From assembly GCF_027000115.1 (NCBI RefSeq), contig NZ_JALTON010000050.1:1-39644 (forward strand): DNA of 39,644 bases. Direction: 5' to 3'. Of the stretch, positions 15,579-24,033 are shown piece by piece. The notes below the pieces were generated by a model. It was given only the letters and a program-made list of their open reading frames with translations. It was not told the origin of the DNA and ran no database searches. This stretch comes from Thiohalobacter sp. Its GTDB lineage: Bacteria; Pseudomonadota; Gammaproteobacteria; Thiohalobacterales; Thiohalobacteraceae. Position numbers and translations under genes: made by a program. Position 1 is the first letter of the stretch, and each line of letters begins with the position of its first letter.

Positions 15579-16415
15579 TCAGTCGAAGCGCATGGACAGG
15601 TCGATGGCCTTGACGTCCTTGGTCAGGCTGCCGACGGAGATGAAGTCGACGCCGGTTTCGGCAATGGCGCGTACCGTCTCCAGCGTCACGCCGCCGGAGG
15701 CCTCGAGCCGGGCGTGGCCGCGATTGCGGGCCACGGCCTCGCGCAGGGTCTCCAGGTCGAAATTGTCCAGCAGCAGGATGTCGGCGCCGGCCTCGAGCGC
15801 GGCGTCGAGTTCTGCCAGGTTCTCGACCTCGACCTCGACCGGCAGGTCGGTGCCGAGTTGCCGGGCCGCGGCCACGGCCGCGGCGATGGAACCGCAGGCG
15901 GCAATGTGATTCTCCTTGATCAGGATACCGTCGTACAGCCCCATGCGGTGGTTGTGACAGCCGCCCATGCGCACTGCATGCTTCTGGGCATGGCGCAGGC
16001 CGGGCAGGGTCTTGCGGGTGTCGAGCAGGCGCACCGGCAGGCCGGCGACCGCATCTGCATAACGTCTTGCGAGGGTGGCGGTGCCGGACAGTGTCTGCAG
16101 CAGATTGAGCGCGCTGCGCTCGCCGCTGAGCAGCGGTCGCGCGGGACCGGAGAGTGTGCACAGCAGGGTATCGGCCGCGACCCGGTCGCCTTCCTGCTGG
16201 TGCCAGTCGATGCGGATGCGCGGGTCGAGTTCGGCGAAGACGGCGTTGAACCAGGCCAGGCCGCAGAGCACGGCCGGCTCGCGGGCGATGACGCGGGCGC
16301 GGGCCAGCGCGTCCTCGGGCACCAGTGCCGCGGTCAGGTCGCCGCCGCCGAGGTCTTCGTCCAGGCAGCGGCGGACCAGGGCGTGGATCTGCTGGTCCAG
16401 GGCCTCGAGCAGCAT
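15579..16415 (-). CDS. nadC: Nicotinate-nucleotide pyrophosphorylase (quinolinate phosphoribosyltransferase)
   Basis: A 278-residue NadC. It converts quinolinate and PRPP to nicotinate mononucleotide in de novo NAD synthesis. Visible hallmarks: [30 protein letters not shown] (substrate-binding Arg/Lys/His), [40 protein letters not shown], and [20 protein letters not shown] near the C-terminus. The ATG at 16415 gives the normal family length. No nadA or nadB is nearby. Upstream lies a minus-strand TATAAT followed at once by a perfect palindrome (see 16511-16539). Confidence 0.96.
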   Translation of the reverse strand: MLLEALDQQIHALVRRCLDEDLGGGDLTAALVPEDALARARVIAREPAVLCGLAWFNAVFAELDPRIRIDWHQQEGDRVAADTLLCTLSGPARPLLSGERSALNLLQTLSGTATLARRYADAVAGLPVRLLDTRKTLPGLRHAQKHAVRMGGCHNHRMGLYDGILIKENHIAACGSIAAAVAAARQLGTDLPVEVEVENLAELDAALEAGADILLLDNFDLETLREAVARNRGHARLEASGGVTLETVRAIAETGVDFISVGSLTKDVKAIDLSMRFD

Positions 16416-16510
16416 CGTGCTACCCCGTGGTCCGGATCGGTCCGATACCGATCGCCGGGGCAAGACTCTCGATGATCGGTTCCAGGGGAGCGGTTGCTGT
16501 GTCCATATGC

Positions 16511-16539
16511 GGGCCCGTTGTGGCAACGGGCCCATTATA
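16511..16539 (-). promoter_or_regulatory. nadC promoter: TATAAT abutting a 10-3-10 palindrome
   Basis: On the minus strand TATAAT (16539-16534) is followed directly by GGGCCCGTTG (16533-16524), a 3-nt spacer (CCA), and CAACGGGCCC (16520-16511). Transcription would start near 16527, inside the palindrome, so it looks like a repressor operator. The -35 is weak. The layout matches the one at 10757-10785 but with a different palindrome sequence. Confidence 0.5.
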
Positions 16540-16574
16540 CGGGAAGGCACTCGGCTGCGGGGCGGGCCCCGGAC

Positions 16575-17945
16575 TCAGCGGGTCGGTTTCTGCGGCCGGC
16601 TGAAGTAGTCATCCTTCAGCCGCCTGGCCAGTCCGGCGAGCAGGATCACGGCAATGATATTGGGCAGGGCCATGAGGATGTTGGTCACATCCGCGATGTT
16701 CCACACCAGCTGCAGGGGCACGGCCGCGCCGAACACCACCAGCAGCGCATACAGCACGCGATAGGGCATGACCGCGCCGTCGCCGAACAGGAAGCGTGCG
16801 GAACGATCGCCATAGTAGGACCAGGCGATGATGGTGGAAAAGGCGAACAGCGACAGACCGACGCCGACCACCATGCCGCCGGCCGGACCGAGGGTTTCCT
16901 GGAAGGCATGCGCGGTGAGCGCGGCGCCGACCAGGTCGTCGCTGCGGTCCACCCAGGCGCCGGTGACCACGATGACCAGGCCGGTGAGGGTGCAGATCAC
17001 CAGGGTATCGATGAAAGGTTCCATCATGGCCACCAGGCCCTCGCGCACCGGTTCGTTGGTGCGCGCCGCGGCATGTGCCATGGGCGAGGAGCCGAGCCCG
17101 GCCTCGTTGGAGAACAGCCCGCGCGCCACGCCCCAGCGGATGGCCTCGCCGACCGCGGCGCCACCCACCGCCCAGGGATTGAGCGCGTGGTTGAAGATGG
17201 TCTTCAACGCGGCAGGGATCTCGCCGAGGTGGTTGAACAGCACCAGCAGGGCGGCGGCGATGTAGAGGGTGGCCATGAAGGGCACCAGGGTGCTGGCCAC
17301 GCGGGCGATGCGGCGCACGCCGCCGATGATCACCAGCCCGACCAGGATGGCCATGACCAGCCCCACCAGCCAGGCCTGATCGGCGAAGCCCGGGTGCAGA
17401 TAGCGCAGCCCGTCCACCACCGAATTGGCCTGGACCATGTTGCCGATGCCGAAGGAGGCGATCATGGCGAACAGGGCGAAGGCCATGGCCAGCTTGCGCA
17501 TGTTCAGGCCGTTGAGCAGGGTGTACATGGGGCCGCCGGCGACCTCGCCGTCGGGCGTCACCTCGCGGAACTTCAGCGCCAGGGTGCATTCGGTGAACTT
17601 GGTGGCCATGCCCACGAAGGCCGTGACCCACATCCAGAACAGGGCGCCGGGTCCGCCCAGGGAGATGGCTGTGGCCACGCCCGCGATGTTGCCGGTGCCG
17701 ACGGTGGCCGAGAGCGCGGTGGCCAGCGCCTGGAAATGGGAGACCTCGCCCTGGTGGGTGGGGTCGGAGTAGCGGCCGCTGATGAGCGCGGCCGAGTGGC
17801 GAAAGCCGCGGATCTGCACGAAGCCCAGGCGCAGGGTCAGGTAGAGGCCGGTCCCCAGCAGGACGATCAGGGTGATGGGGTGCCCCCACAGCAGACCGGA
17901 GAGGGTGCCGGTCCAGTCGGTGAGGGTCTGCAGCCAGTCGTTCAT
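16575..17945 (-). CDS. AGCS-family amino-acid:Na+/H+ symporter
   Basis: A 456-residue inner-membrane transporter with about ten hydrophobic segments. AGCS-family motifs: HFQALATALSATVGTGNIAG, ISLGGPGALFWMWVTAFVGM, KFTECTLALKFRE and SNEAGLGSSPMAHAAA. Family members import alanine or glycine with Na+ or H+. The start at 17945 is the ATG nearest the divergent tetR; no strong Shine-Dalgarno sequence precedes it. Because the TetR operator at 17995 lies in the shared 78-bp intergenic region, this gene may also be under TetR control (inference). Substrate cannot be set by eye. Confidence 0.93.
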   Translation of the reverse strand: MNDWLQTLTDWTGTLSGLLWGHPITLIVLLGTGLYLTLRLGFVQIRGFRHSAALISGRYSDPTHQGEVSHFQALATALSATVGTGNIAGVATAISLGGPGALFWMWVTAFVGMATKFTECTLALKFREVTPDGEVAGGPMYTLLNGLNMRKLAMAFALFAMIASFGIGNMVQANSVVDGLRYLHPGFADQAWLVGLVMAILVGLVIIGGVRRIARVASTLVPFMATLYIAAALLVLFNHLGEIPAALKTIFNHALNPWAVGGAAVGEAIRWGVARGLFSNEAGLGSSPMAHAAARTNEPVREGLVAMMEPFIDTLVICTLTGLVIVVTGAWVDRSDDLVGAALTAHAFQETLGPAGGMVVGVGLSLFAFSTIIAWSYYGDRSARFLFGDGAVMPYRVLYALLVVFGAAVPLQLVWNIADVTNILMALPNIIAVILLAGLARRLKDDYFSRPQKPTR

Positions 17946-17989
17946 GGCGGGTTAAGGTACCCCACAGCGCCGCTGGCGCCCAGCCGGAC

Positions 17990-18017
17990 TTGACTTGACC
18001 GATCGGTCAAGCATACT
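17990..18017 (+). promoter_or_regulatory. tetR promoter with embedded 16-bp palindromic operator
   Basis: TTGACT (17990-17995), 16-bp spacer, CATACT (18012-18017). The spacer is filled by the perfect palindrome TTGACCGATCGGTCAA (17995-18010), a typical TetR-family operator, implying autorepression. A near-copy (14 of 16 positions) lies at 18676. Expected transcription start is 18024, the first base of the tetR ATG. Confidence 0.75.
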
Positions 18018-18023
18018 GGGGGC

Positions 18024-18626
18024 ATGTCTGCCCAGTCTGACACCCGGACCCGCATCCTCGAGGCCGCCCGGGACCTCATCTACGCCAGCAGCTACGCCGA
18101 CGTAGGCGTGCAGGCCATCTGCGATCGCGCCGGGGTGAAGAAGGGCAGCTTCTACCACTTCTTCAAAAGCAAGCAGGCACTGACCCTGGCGGTCATCGAC
18201 CACTTCTTCTCCGATTTCCGGGACAGCCTGATTCGCGAGGCCTTCCACAGCGATCTGCCCCCACCGGAGCGCTTCGAGCGCCTGGTCGCGCTCGCCATCG
18301 CCCGCCAGGAGATGATCCATCGCGAGACCGGCCACGTGCTCGGCTGCCCCTTTGGCAACCTCGCCACCGAGATGGCCACCAGCGACCAGACCATCCGCGG
18401 TCGCATCGAGACCGTGTTTTCCCGCCTGCAGGGCTATGTCCGTGACGCCCTGCGCGACGGCATCGAGCGCGGCGATTTTCCGCCTCTGGATGTCGAGGCC
18501 ACGGCCGCGGCCATGTTTGCCTATTTCGAAGGCCTGATGCTGCTGGCCAAGACGCGCAACGATCCGGCCGTGCTGCGCGAGTTGCTGCCGGCCATGACGC
18601 AGATCCGTATCCCGCTCGCTCGCTGA
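18024..18626 (+). CDS. TetR-family transcriptional regulator
   Basis: A 200-residue TetR/AcrR regulator. The N-terminal helix-turn-helix covers DTRTRILEAARDLIYASSYADVGVQAICDRAGVKKGSFYHFFKSK in pieces: TRILEAARDLI, then VGVQAICDRAGVKKGSFYHF (about 32-51). The C-terminal ligand/dimer part includes GCPFGNLATEMA, a segment seen in TetR_C proteins that often respond to electrophilic or quinone-like compounds. No Shine-Dalgarno sequence is present and the predicted transcript begins at the ATG. It probably represses itself and the downstream carboxymuconolactone-decarboxylase-like gene through matching operators at 17995 and 18676. Confidence 0.93.
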   Translation: MSAQSDTRTRILEAARDLIYASSYADVGVQAICDRAGVKKGSFYHFFKSKQALTLAVIDHFFSDFRDSLIREAFHSDLPPPERFERLVALAIARQEMIHRETGHVLGCPFGNLATEMATSDQTIRGRIETVFSRLQGYVRDALRDGIERGDFPPLDVEATAAAMFAYFEGLMLLAKTRNDPAVLRELLPAMTQIRIPLAR

Positions 18627-18641
18627 CAGAAGGAGGTCGCC

Positions 18642-18662
18642 ATGTGCCTGTCCGATCCCTGA
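18642..18662 (+). CDS. Possible 6-codon minigene (MCLSDP)
   Basis: Sixteen bases after the tetR stop, AGAAGGAGGTC gives a near-perfect Shine-Dalgarno sequence, then after five bases an ATG opens a 6-codon frame MCLSDP and a TGA. It ends before the second operator. It could be a leader peptide or a decayed start of a former gene; chance is also possible. Nothing recognises a product. Confidence 0.25.
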   Translation: MCLSDP

Positions 18663-18675
18663 GCCCGTCCATAGT

Positions 18676-18691
18676 TTGACCGACCAGTCAA
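18676..18691 (+). promoter_or_regulatory. Second TetR operator copy
   Basis: TTGACCGACCAGTCAA matches the perfect tetR operator at 17995-18010 at 14 of 16 positions. It sits 36 bp before the start codon of the carboxymuconolactone-decarboxylase-like gene, so that gene is a likely target of the same regulator. Confidence 0.7.
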
Positions 18692-18727
18692 CTCGTTATC
18701 CGGAGACATGACAAGGAGAACGCCATC

Positions 18728-19309
18728 ATGCATCAGCAATCCCCCGATACCCCTTCCGTTTCCGAACAGCCCCTGATCCGGCCGCAGCCGCCCGCCGCGG
18801 ACCGGGAACAGGTGGCGCGCCTCTTTGAGGCTGTCGAGTCCCGGCTCGGCTTCGTGCCCGACGGGCTCAAGCTCTACAGCCTGAGCCCGCCCCTGCTGGA
18901 GGCCTTCCTGGGCAACGTCGCCTACTTCAACGAGGGCGGCACGGCGCTGTCGCCTGCGCTCACGGCCATGATCCGCTATCTGGTGTCCTGGGACAGCGGC
19001 TGCCGGTTCTGCGTGGACTTCAACGAGGCCCTGCTGGAACGCATGGGCCATTCCCTGGAGGCGGTGCGCGCCGCGCGTGATGATCCGGAACGGGCGCCGC
19101 TGGAGGCCCGTGAGCGCGCCCTGCTCGCACTGGCGCTGCGGGCGGTGACCGAGCCCGAGACCGTCACCGCCGATGATCTGGATGCGCTGCGGGCGCAGGG
19201 CTGGGGCGACCGCGAGCTCTTCGATGCGGTGGCCCAGGCGGCCAGCAACCGCGCCTTCAACCTGGTGCTGCGGACCTTCAAGGTCGAGCACCAGGGCGCG
19301 CTCGCCTGA
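18728..19309 (+). CDS. Carboxymuconolactone decarboxylase / AhpD-like protein
   Basis: A 193-residue CMD/AhpD-fold protein. The fold's active-site helix is present as SWDSGCRFCVDFNEALL, with a CxxC at C92 and C95. The His that normally follows in the AhpD CxxCxxxH motif is Asn99, so any peroxidase-type proton relay is altered. Helical features LGFVPDGLKLYSLSPPLLEAF and LSPALTAMIRYLVSW match the family. Such proteins often act as thiol-based reductants or peroxidases. AAGGAG lies 9 nt before the chosen ATG. A TetR operator copy is just upstream. The exact reaction is not known. Confidence 0.88.
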   Translation: MHQQSPDTPSVSEQPLIRPQPPAADREQVARLFEAVESRLGFVPDGLKLYSLSPPLLEAFLGNVAYFNEGGTALSPALTAMIRYLVSWDSGCRFCVDFNEALLERMGHSLEAVRAARDDPERAPLEARERALLALALRAVTEPETVTADDLDALRAQGWGDRELFDAVAQAASNRAFNLVLRTFKVEHQGALA

Positions 19310-19313
19310 AGCC

Positions 19314-19345
19314 GCGGGTGCGGGTCAGCGAGGACCCGCACCCGC
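19314..19345. terminator. Perfect 13-bp hairpin between convergent genes
   Basis: GCGGGTGCGGGTC (19314-19326), loop of 6, GACCCGCACCCGC (19333-19345): a perfect 13-bp stem. It overlaps the last codons and the stop of the minus-strand ATPase. There is no T-run, so it may halt both converging transcripts only weakly or in a protein-dependent way. Confidence 0.45.
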
Positions 19346-22060
19346 CCCCTGCAGCGGGCGCCGGCGGCGTCGCAGCAGCGCCTTTTCCAGCTCCACCAGC
19401 AAATACACCAGCACCCCGCCGGCGAGGATGGGGAGCCAGTCGGCGAGGCCCAGGGCCACGGTGCCGAACAGTTTCTGGAGCGGCGGCAGATAGGTGAAGG
19501 CGAGCTGGAACAGGCTCACCAGCAGGGCGGCGATCAGCGCCGGGCGGCTGCCGAACAGACCCCGGAGGTTCAGGCTGGAGGCGGTGAGGAAGCGGGCGTT
19601 GAAGAGATAGACGATCTCGCCGCCGACTAGGGCGTTGACGGCCACAGTGCGCGCCTGCTCGATGGAGGCGCCCGCTTCGCGGTGCCACAGAAACAGGCCA
19701 TAGCAGTAGATCACCAGCAGCCCGGACACGAACAGGATGCGCCAGATCAGGAAGCCGGAGAGCAGCGGTTCCTGGCGCGGGCGCGGGGGCCGTTTCATGA
19801 TGTCGGGCTCGGGCGGCTCGAAGGCCAGCGCGATGGCCAGGGTCACGGCGGTGATCATGTTCACCCACAGGATCTGCACCGGCGACATGGGCAGCAGCCG
19901 GCCCAGGGCGATGGCGATGATGACCACCAGCGCCTCCGCGCCGTTGGTCGGCAGGATGAACAGGATGGCCTTCTTTATGTTGTCGTAGACGGTGCGGCCT
20001 TCCTCGACGCCGGCGACGATGGAAGCAAAGTTGTCGTCGGTGAGTACCATCTCGGCGGCCTCCTTGGCGGCCTCGGTGCCCTTGATGCCCATGGCGACCC
20101 CAACGTCGGCGCGCTTGAGCGCCGGCGCGTCGTTCACGCCGTCACCCGTCATGGCCGTGACCTGATCCTCGGCCTGCAGAGCCTCCACCAGCCGCAGCTT
20201 GTGCTCAGGGCTGGCACGCGCGAACACGTCGGTCGCCAGTACCACGCTGCGCAGTTGCGCCCGGTCCATGTGCTCGATTTGCTCGCCGCTGACCGCGCGT
20301 TCGCCGTCGCCGATGCCGAGCTGGGCGCCCACCGCGGCTGCGGTGACCGCGTGGTCGCCGGTGATCATCTTGACCCGGATGCCGGCATTTCGGCATTCGG
20401 CCACGGCCGCGACGGCTTCCTCGCGCGGCGGGTCGATGAAGCCGACCAGGCCCAGCAGCTGCAGATCGCCATCGACGTCGTCGAAATCGAGTGTGGCCTG
20501 GTCGGGATTGGCCGGTCGCCAGGCCAAGGCCAGCACCCGGTAGCCGCTGCGTGCCATCTGGTGCACGCGCGCCTCCCAGTGGGCGCGGTCGAGGGGCGCA
20601 TCGCGCCCGTACAGGCTGCTGCAGCGCGACAGCACGGCCTCGGGCGCCCCCTTGACGAAGATGTAGCCATGGCCTTCGTGATCGTGGTGCAGGGTGGCCA
20701 TGAAGCGGTGGCTGGAATCGAAGGGGATCAGGTCGACGCGGGGCAGGGCCTCGGTTTCGCGTGGCGGATCCAGTTCTGCCTTCCAGGCAGCGGTCAGCAG
20801 CGCCACCTCCATGGGATCGCCCTGCCACTCCCAGCCCCGCGCCGAATGGACGAGGCTGGCATCGTTGCAAAGCAGGCCGGCGCGAATCAGTTCGCGCAGG
20901 TCGGGGCGGGCATCGGGGTCGACCGGCCCGTCGGCGGTCTCGAAGCCGCCGTGGGGCTCATAGCCGACGCCGGTGACGCGGTAGCTGGCCGCCGGGGTCT
21001 CGATGGCCTGCACGGCCATCTCGTTGCGGGTCAGGGTGCCGGTCTTGTCCGAGCAGATGACGCTCACCGAGCCCAGCGTCTCCACGGCCGGCAGCCTGCG
21101 GATGATGACATTGCGGCCTGCCATGCGCTGCACGCCGATCGCGAGGGTGACGGTGATGATGGCCGGCAGACCCTCGGGGATGGCGGCCACTGCCAGCGCC
21201 ACCGCGGCCAGGAACATTTCGTCCAGGGGCTGGCCATGGAGCAGGGTGCCGATGGCGAAGGTGATCGCGGCGATGGCGAGGATGGCCATGGTGAGGATGC
21301 GACCGAAGCGGGCGATCTGCTCCAGCAGGGGCGTGGTCAGGGTCTGCACCTCGGCCAACAGATTGCTGATGCGGCCGATCTCGGTGTCATCGCCGGTGGC
21401 CACCACCACGCCGATGCCCTGGCCGGTGGTGACCAGGGTGCCGGAATAGGCCATGCTGAAGCGGTCGCCCAGGGCCGCACCGGCCATCACCGGGTCCGTG
21501 CGCTTCTCCACGGCGACCGACTCCCCGGTCAGCGCCGCCTCCTCGATGCGCAGGTCGCGTGCGCGGAGCAGGCGCAGGTCGGCCGGGACCCGGTCCCCGG
21601 CAGCGAGCTGGACGATGTCGCCGGGCACCAGTGCCTCGGCGGGCAGGCTGTGAAAGTGGCCGTCGCGCAGCACCGAGGCGCGTGGCGAGAGCATGCCGCG
21701 GATGGCTTCCATGGCCTGCTCGGCCTTGCCTTCCTGGATGAAGCCGATCAGGGCATTGATGACGACCACGCCAAGGATGACAGCCGCGTCGATCCAGTAT
21801 TCGAGCAGCGCGGTGATGACACCGGCGATCAGCAGGATGTGGATGAGTACGTTGTTGAACTGGGCCAGCAGCCGGCGCCAGGGGCTGCGCCGCTGTGGCG
21901 GCCGCAGGCGGTTGGGGCCGTATTCCGCCAGTCGCGCCCGGGCGGCCTCCGAATCCAGGCCGCGCTCGGTCACGCCGAGTCGCTGGAGGACTGCCTCCAC
22001 CGGCAGGGCGTGCCAGGCCGGCCGGGCCGGTGCCTGTTGCGGCGAACTGATCTGGGTCAT
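19325..22060 (-). CDS. P2-type cation-transporting ATPase
   Basis: A 911-residue P-type ATPase of the P2 (SERCA/PMR1/Na,K-like) group. It has an N-terminal cation-ATPase domain, the actuator motif ALTGESVAVEK, M4 with PEGLPAI, phosphorylation site DKTGTLT at about residue 338, nucleotide-binding KGAPEAVL, hinge TGDGVNDAPALKRADVG, and a C-terminal membrane domain. Compared with SERCA, the M4 Glu (PEGLP), M5 Asn/Glu (TNGAEAL) and M6 Asn/Thr (NMIT) are kept, but the next M6 position, Asp800 in SERCA, is Ala here. Ca2+ is therefore plausible but not certain; Mn2+, Na+ or K+ are alternatives. ATG at 22060 (MTQISSP); the open frame upstream belongs to the antisense of the DUF1538 gene. It is divergent from that operon across 96 bp. 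Confidence 0.9.
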   Translation of the reverse strand: MTQISSPQQAPARPAWHALPVEAVLQRLGVTERGLDSEAARARLAEYGPNRLRPPQRRSPWRRLLAQFNNVLIHILLIAGVITALLEYWIDAAVILGVVVINALIGFIQEGKAEQAMEAIRGMLSPRASVLRDGHFHSLPAEALVPGDIVQLAAGDRVPADLRLLRARDLRIEEAALTGESVAVEKRTDPVMAGAALGDRFSMAYSGTLVTTGQGIGVVVATGDDTEIGRISNLLAEVQTLTTPLLEQIARFGRILTMAILAIAAITFAIGTLLHGQPLDEMFLAAVALAVAAIPEGLPAIITVTLAIGVQRMAGRNVIIRRLPAVETLGSVSVICSDKTGTLTRNEMAVQAIETPAASYRVTGVGYEPHGGFETADGPVDPDARPDLRELIRAGLLCNDASLVHSARGWEWQGDPMEVALLTAAWKAELDPPRETEALPRVDLIPFDSSHRFMATLHHDHEGHGYIFVKGAPEAVLSRCSSLYGRDAPLDRAHWEARVHQMARSGYRVLALAWRPANPDQATLDFDDVDGDLQLLGLVGFIDPPREEAVAAVAECRNAGIRVKMITGDHAVTAAAVGAQLGIGDGERAVSGEQIEHMDRAQLRSVVLATDVFARASPEHKLRLVEALQAEDQVTAMTGDGVNDAPALKRADVGVAMGIKGTEAAKEAAEMVLTDDNFASIVAGVEEGRTVYDNIKKAILFILPTNGAEALVVIIAIALGRLLPMSPVQILWVNMITAVTLAIALAFEPPEPDIMKRPPRPRQEPLLSGFLIWRILFVSGLLVIYCYGLFLWHREAGASIEQARTVAVNALVGGEIVYLFNARFLTASSLNLRGLFGSRPALIAALLVSLFQLAFTYLPPLQKLFGTVALGLADWLPILAGGVLVYLLVELEKALLRRRRRPLQGAGAGPR

Positions 22061-22156
22061 GTTCGGAGTGCCTGTGGCGAACGATAATGTCTCCAAGCTA
22101 GCATTGTCGGGTACCCTTTCACAGGGGCCGTCGCGGATGGCCGGAACGGGGGTGGT

Positions 22157-22894
22157 GTGATCAAGCTGCTGCAGGGGCTGCTGCGGAGCATGGGGGACAG
22201 CGTCCGTGACCTGGCACCCATCTTCATCGTCATTGCGGTGTTCCAGCTGCTGGTCCTGCGTCAGCCCTTGCCGGATGTCTGGGGGCTGCTCGGCGGCGCG
22301 CTGCTGGTCATTATCGGGCTCACCCTGTTCGTGCAGGGGCTGGAGCTGGGCCTGTTCCCCATCGGCGAGAGCATGGCCCATGCCTTCGCGCGCAAGGGCA
22401 GCGTGAGCTGGCTGTTGCTGTTTGCCTTTGCCCTCGGTTTCGGTACCACGGTCGCCGAACCGGCACTGATCGCGGTGGCCGACGAGGCCGCTGAAGTGGC
22501 CGCCGACGGCGGGGTCATCGCCGATCTTCCGGAGGCGCGGGCCGACTATGCCCTGGGGCTGCGGCTGACGGTGGCGCTGTCGGTCGGTGGTGCCATCGTC
22601 CTGGGGGTGCTGCGCATCCTCCGCGGCTGGCCGCTGCACCACCTGATCATGGGCGGCTATGTCGGTGTGGTGGTGATGACCCTGTTCGCGCCACGGGAGA
22701 TCATCGGCATTGCCTATGACTCGGGTGGGGTGACCACCTCGACCATCACGGTGCCACTGGTCACTGCCCTGGGCGTCGGCCTGGCCATGTCCATCAAGGG
22801 CCGCAATCCCATGATCGACGGCTTTGGTCTGATCGCGCTGGCCTCGCTGACACCGATGATCTTCGTCATGGGTTACGGGATGCTGGTCGGATGA
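22157..22894 (+). CDS. DUF1538 integral membrane protein, first of pair
   Basis: A 245-residue protein with about six or seven hydrophobic segments, recognised as DUF1538. Conserved-looking loops: [18 protein letters not shown] (near 95-112) and [20 protein letters not shown] (near 192-211). These small-residue and Ser/Thr-rich segments could line a substrate path. The start is GTG at 22157; no better ATG is near. It overlaps the second DUF1538 gene in an ATGA. The substrate of the family is not established, to my knowledge. Confidence 0.85.
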   Translation: MIKLLQGLLRSMGDSVRDLAPIFIVIAVFQLLVLRQPLPDVWGLLGGALLVIIGLTLFVQGLELGLFPIGESMAHAFARKGSVSWLLLFAFALGFGTTVAEPALIAVADEAAEVAADGGVIADLPEARADYALGLRLTVALSVGGAIVLGVLRILRGWPLHHLIMGGYVGVVVMTLFAPREIIGIAYDSGGVTTSTITVPLVTALGVGLAMSIKGRNPMIDGFGLIALASLTPMIFVMGYGMLVG

Positions 22895-23664
22895 GCAGCC
22901 TGACGGACGTGCTGCTGCAGACGCTGCGCGACGTGGTGCCGATCGCGGTAGTGCTGTTCGGCTTCCAGATCTTCGTGCTGCGGCGCGGTATTCCGAACCT
23001 GCGCCGGGTGCTGCTGGGCTTCGTCTACGTGTTGCTCGGGCTGGCCCTGTTTCTGGAGGGGCTGGAACAGGCCCTGTTCCCCCTGGGCAAGCTGATGGCG
23101 CGCCAACTCACCGATCCCGCCTTCCTGTTCGATTCCGCCAGCGAGGCGCTGGCCGGAGTGCGCTGGGTCGACTACTACTGGGTGTACCTGTTTGCCTTTG
23201 CCATCGGGTTTTCCACCACCATCGCCGAACCCTCGCTGATCGCGGTGGCGCTCAAGGCGGAGGAAGTGTCGGGCGGTGCCATCAGTGTCTGGGGACTGCG
23301 GGTGGCGGTGGCGCTGGGCGTGGCCATCGGCATTGCGCTGGGCACCTTCCGCATCGTTACCGGCACGCCGCTGCACTGGTACATCATCGCCGGCTACGTG
23401 GTGGTCATCGTGCAGACGGCGTATGCGCCGCGCATGATCGTGCCACTGGCCTATGATTCGGGAGGAGTGACCACTTCCACGGTCACGGTGCCGTTGGTGG
23501 CTGCGCTGGGCCTGGGGCTGGCGGGCACGGTGCCGGACCGCAGCCCGCTGCTGGACGGATTCGGGCTGATTGCCTTCGCCAGCCTGTTTCCGATCATGAG
23601 CGTGATGGGCTATGCCCAGTTGAGTGCCTGGCGGGCAAGGCGCAACGGGCATGCAGGGAACTGA
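22891..23664 (+). CDS. DUF1538 integral membrane protein, second of pair
   Basis: A 257-residue homologue of the preceding gene. The same two hallmark loops are present, [20 protein letters not shown] and [20 protein letters not shown], followed by [20 protein letters not shown], which matches [20 protein letters not shown] in the partner. The two proteins therefore probably pair as a pseudo-symmetric heterodimer. Its ATG overlaps the stop of the first gene by 4 bp, giving near-equal synthesis. It is 18 bp upstream of a PII-like gene. Confidence 0.85.
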   Translation: MSSLTDVLLQTLRDVVPIAVVLFGFQIFVLRRGIPNLRRVLLGFVYVLLGLALFLEGLEQALFPLGKLMARQLTDPAFLFDSASEALAGVRWVDYYWVYLFAFAIGFSTTIAEPSLIAVALKAEEVSGGAISVWGLRVAVALGVAIGIALGTFRIVTGTPLHWYIIAGYVVVIVQTAYAPRMIVPLAYDSGGVTTSTVTVPLVAALGLGLAGTVPDRSPLLDGFGLIAFASLFPIMSVMGYAQLSAWRARRNGHAGN

Positions 23665-23682
23665 AACGACGGGGAGCGGACC

Positions 23683-24033
23683 ATGCGATTCAAACTCATC
23701 ATTTCACTGGTGGAGGACGACAAGACCGATACTGTCATGGAGGCCGCGCGCGAGGCTGGGGCAACCGGTGCCACCGTCATCAGCAATGCGCGCGGCGAAG
23801 GACTGGAAAAGGCGCGCACCTTCTTCGGCCTGAGCCTGGAAACCCAGCGCGACGTGCTGCTGTTTCTGGTCGAGGAGCATCTCAGCCGGGAGATCCTCGA
23901 ACGCATCGCCGAGGTCGGCGAGTTCGATGCGCGGCCGGGTACTGGTATCGCCTTCCAGATCGACGTCGAGGATGCGGTGGGTGTGTCGCACCAGATAGAG
24001 CGGCTGAGCGAAGTGGTGGAGGAAAAGCTATGA
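23683..24033 (+). CDS. PII-like (GlnB-type fold) regulatory protein
   Basis: A 116-residue PII-like protein. The N-terminal strand MRFKLIISLVEDDKTDTVME, the helix EAAREAGATGATVISNARGEG and the strand-loop DARPGTGIAFQIDVEDAVGV fit the ferredoxin-like PII fold. The central T-loop stretch (GEGLEKARTFFGLSLETQ) is not the GlnB/GlnK sequence and I see no uridylylation Tyr motif, so it is not an ordinary nitrogen PII. PII-like proteins often bind adenine nucleotides or other small effectors and gate a membrane partner. Its place directly after two DUF1538 genes makes those the likely target. It overlaps the CBS gene by 4 bp. Confidence 0.85.
   Translation: MRFKLIISLVEDDKTDTVMEAAREAGATGATVISNARGEGLEKARTFFGLSLETQRDVLLFLVEEHLSREILERIAEVGEFDARPGTGIAFQIDVEDAVGVSHQIERLSEVVEEKL

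Noticed and set aside
19682-22087. 801-codon plus-strand open frame antisense to the P-type ATPase
   Set aside because: The minus-strand protein has all P-type ATPase motifs; the antisense translation is His/Gln/Asp-rich noise.
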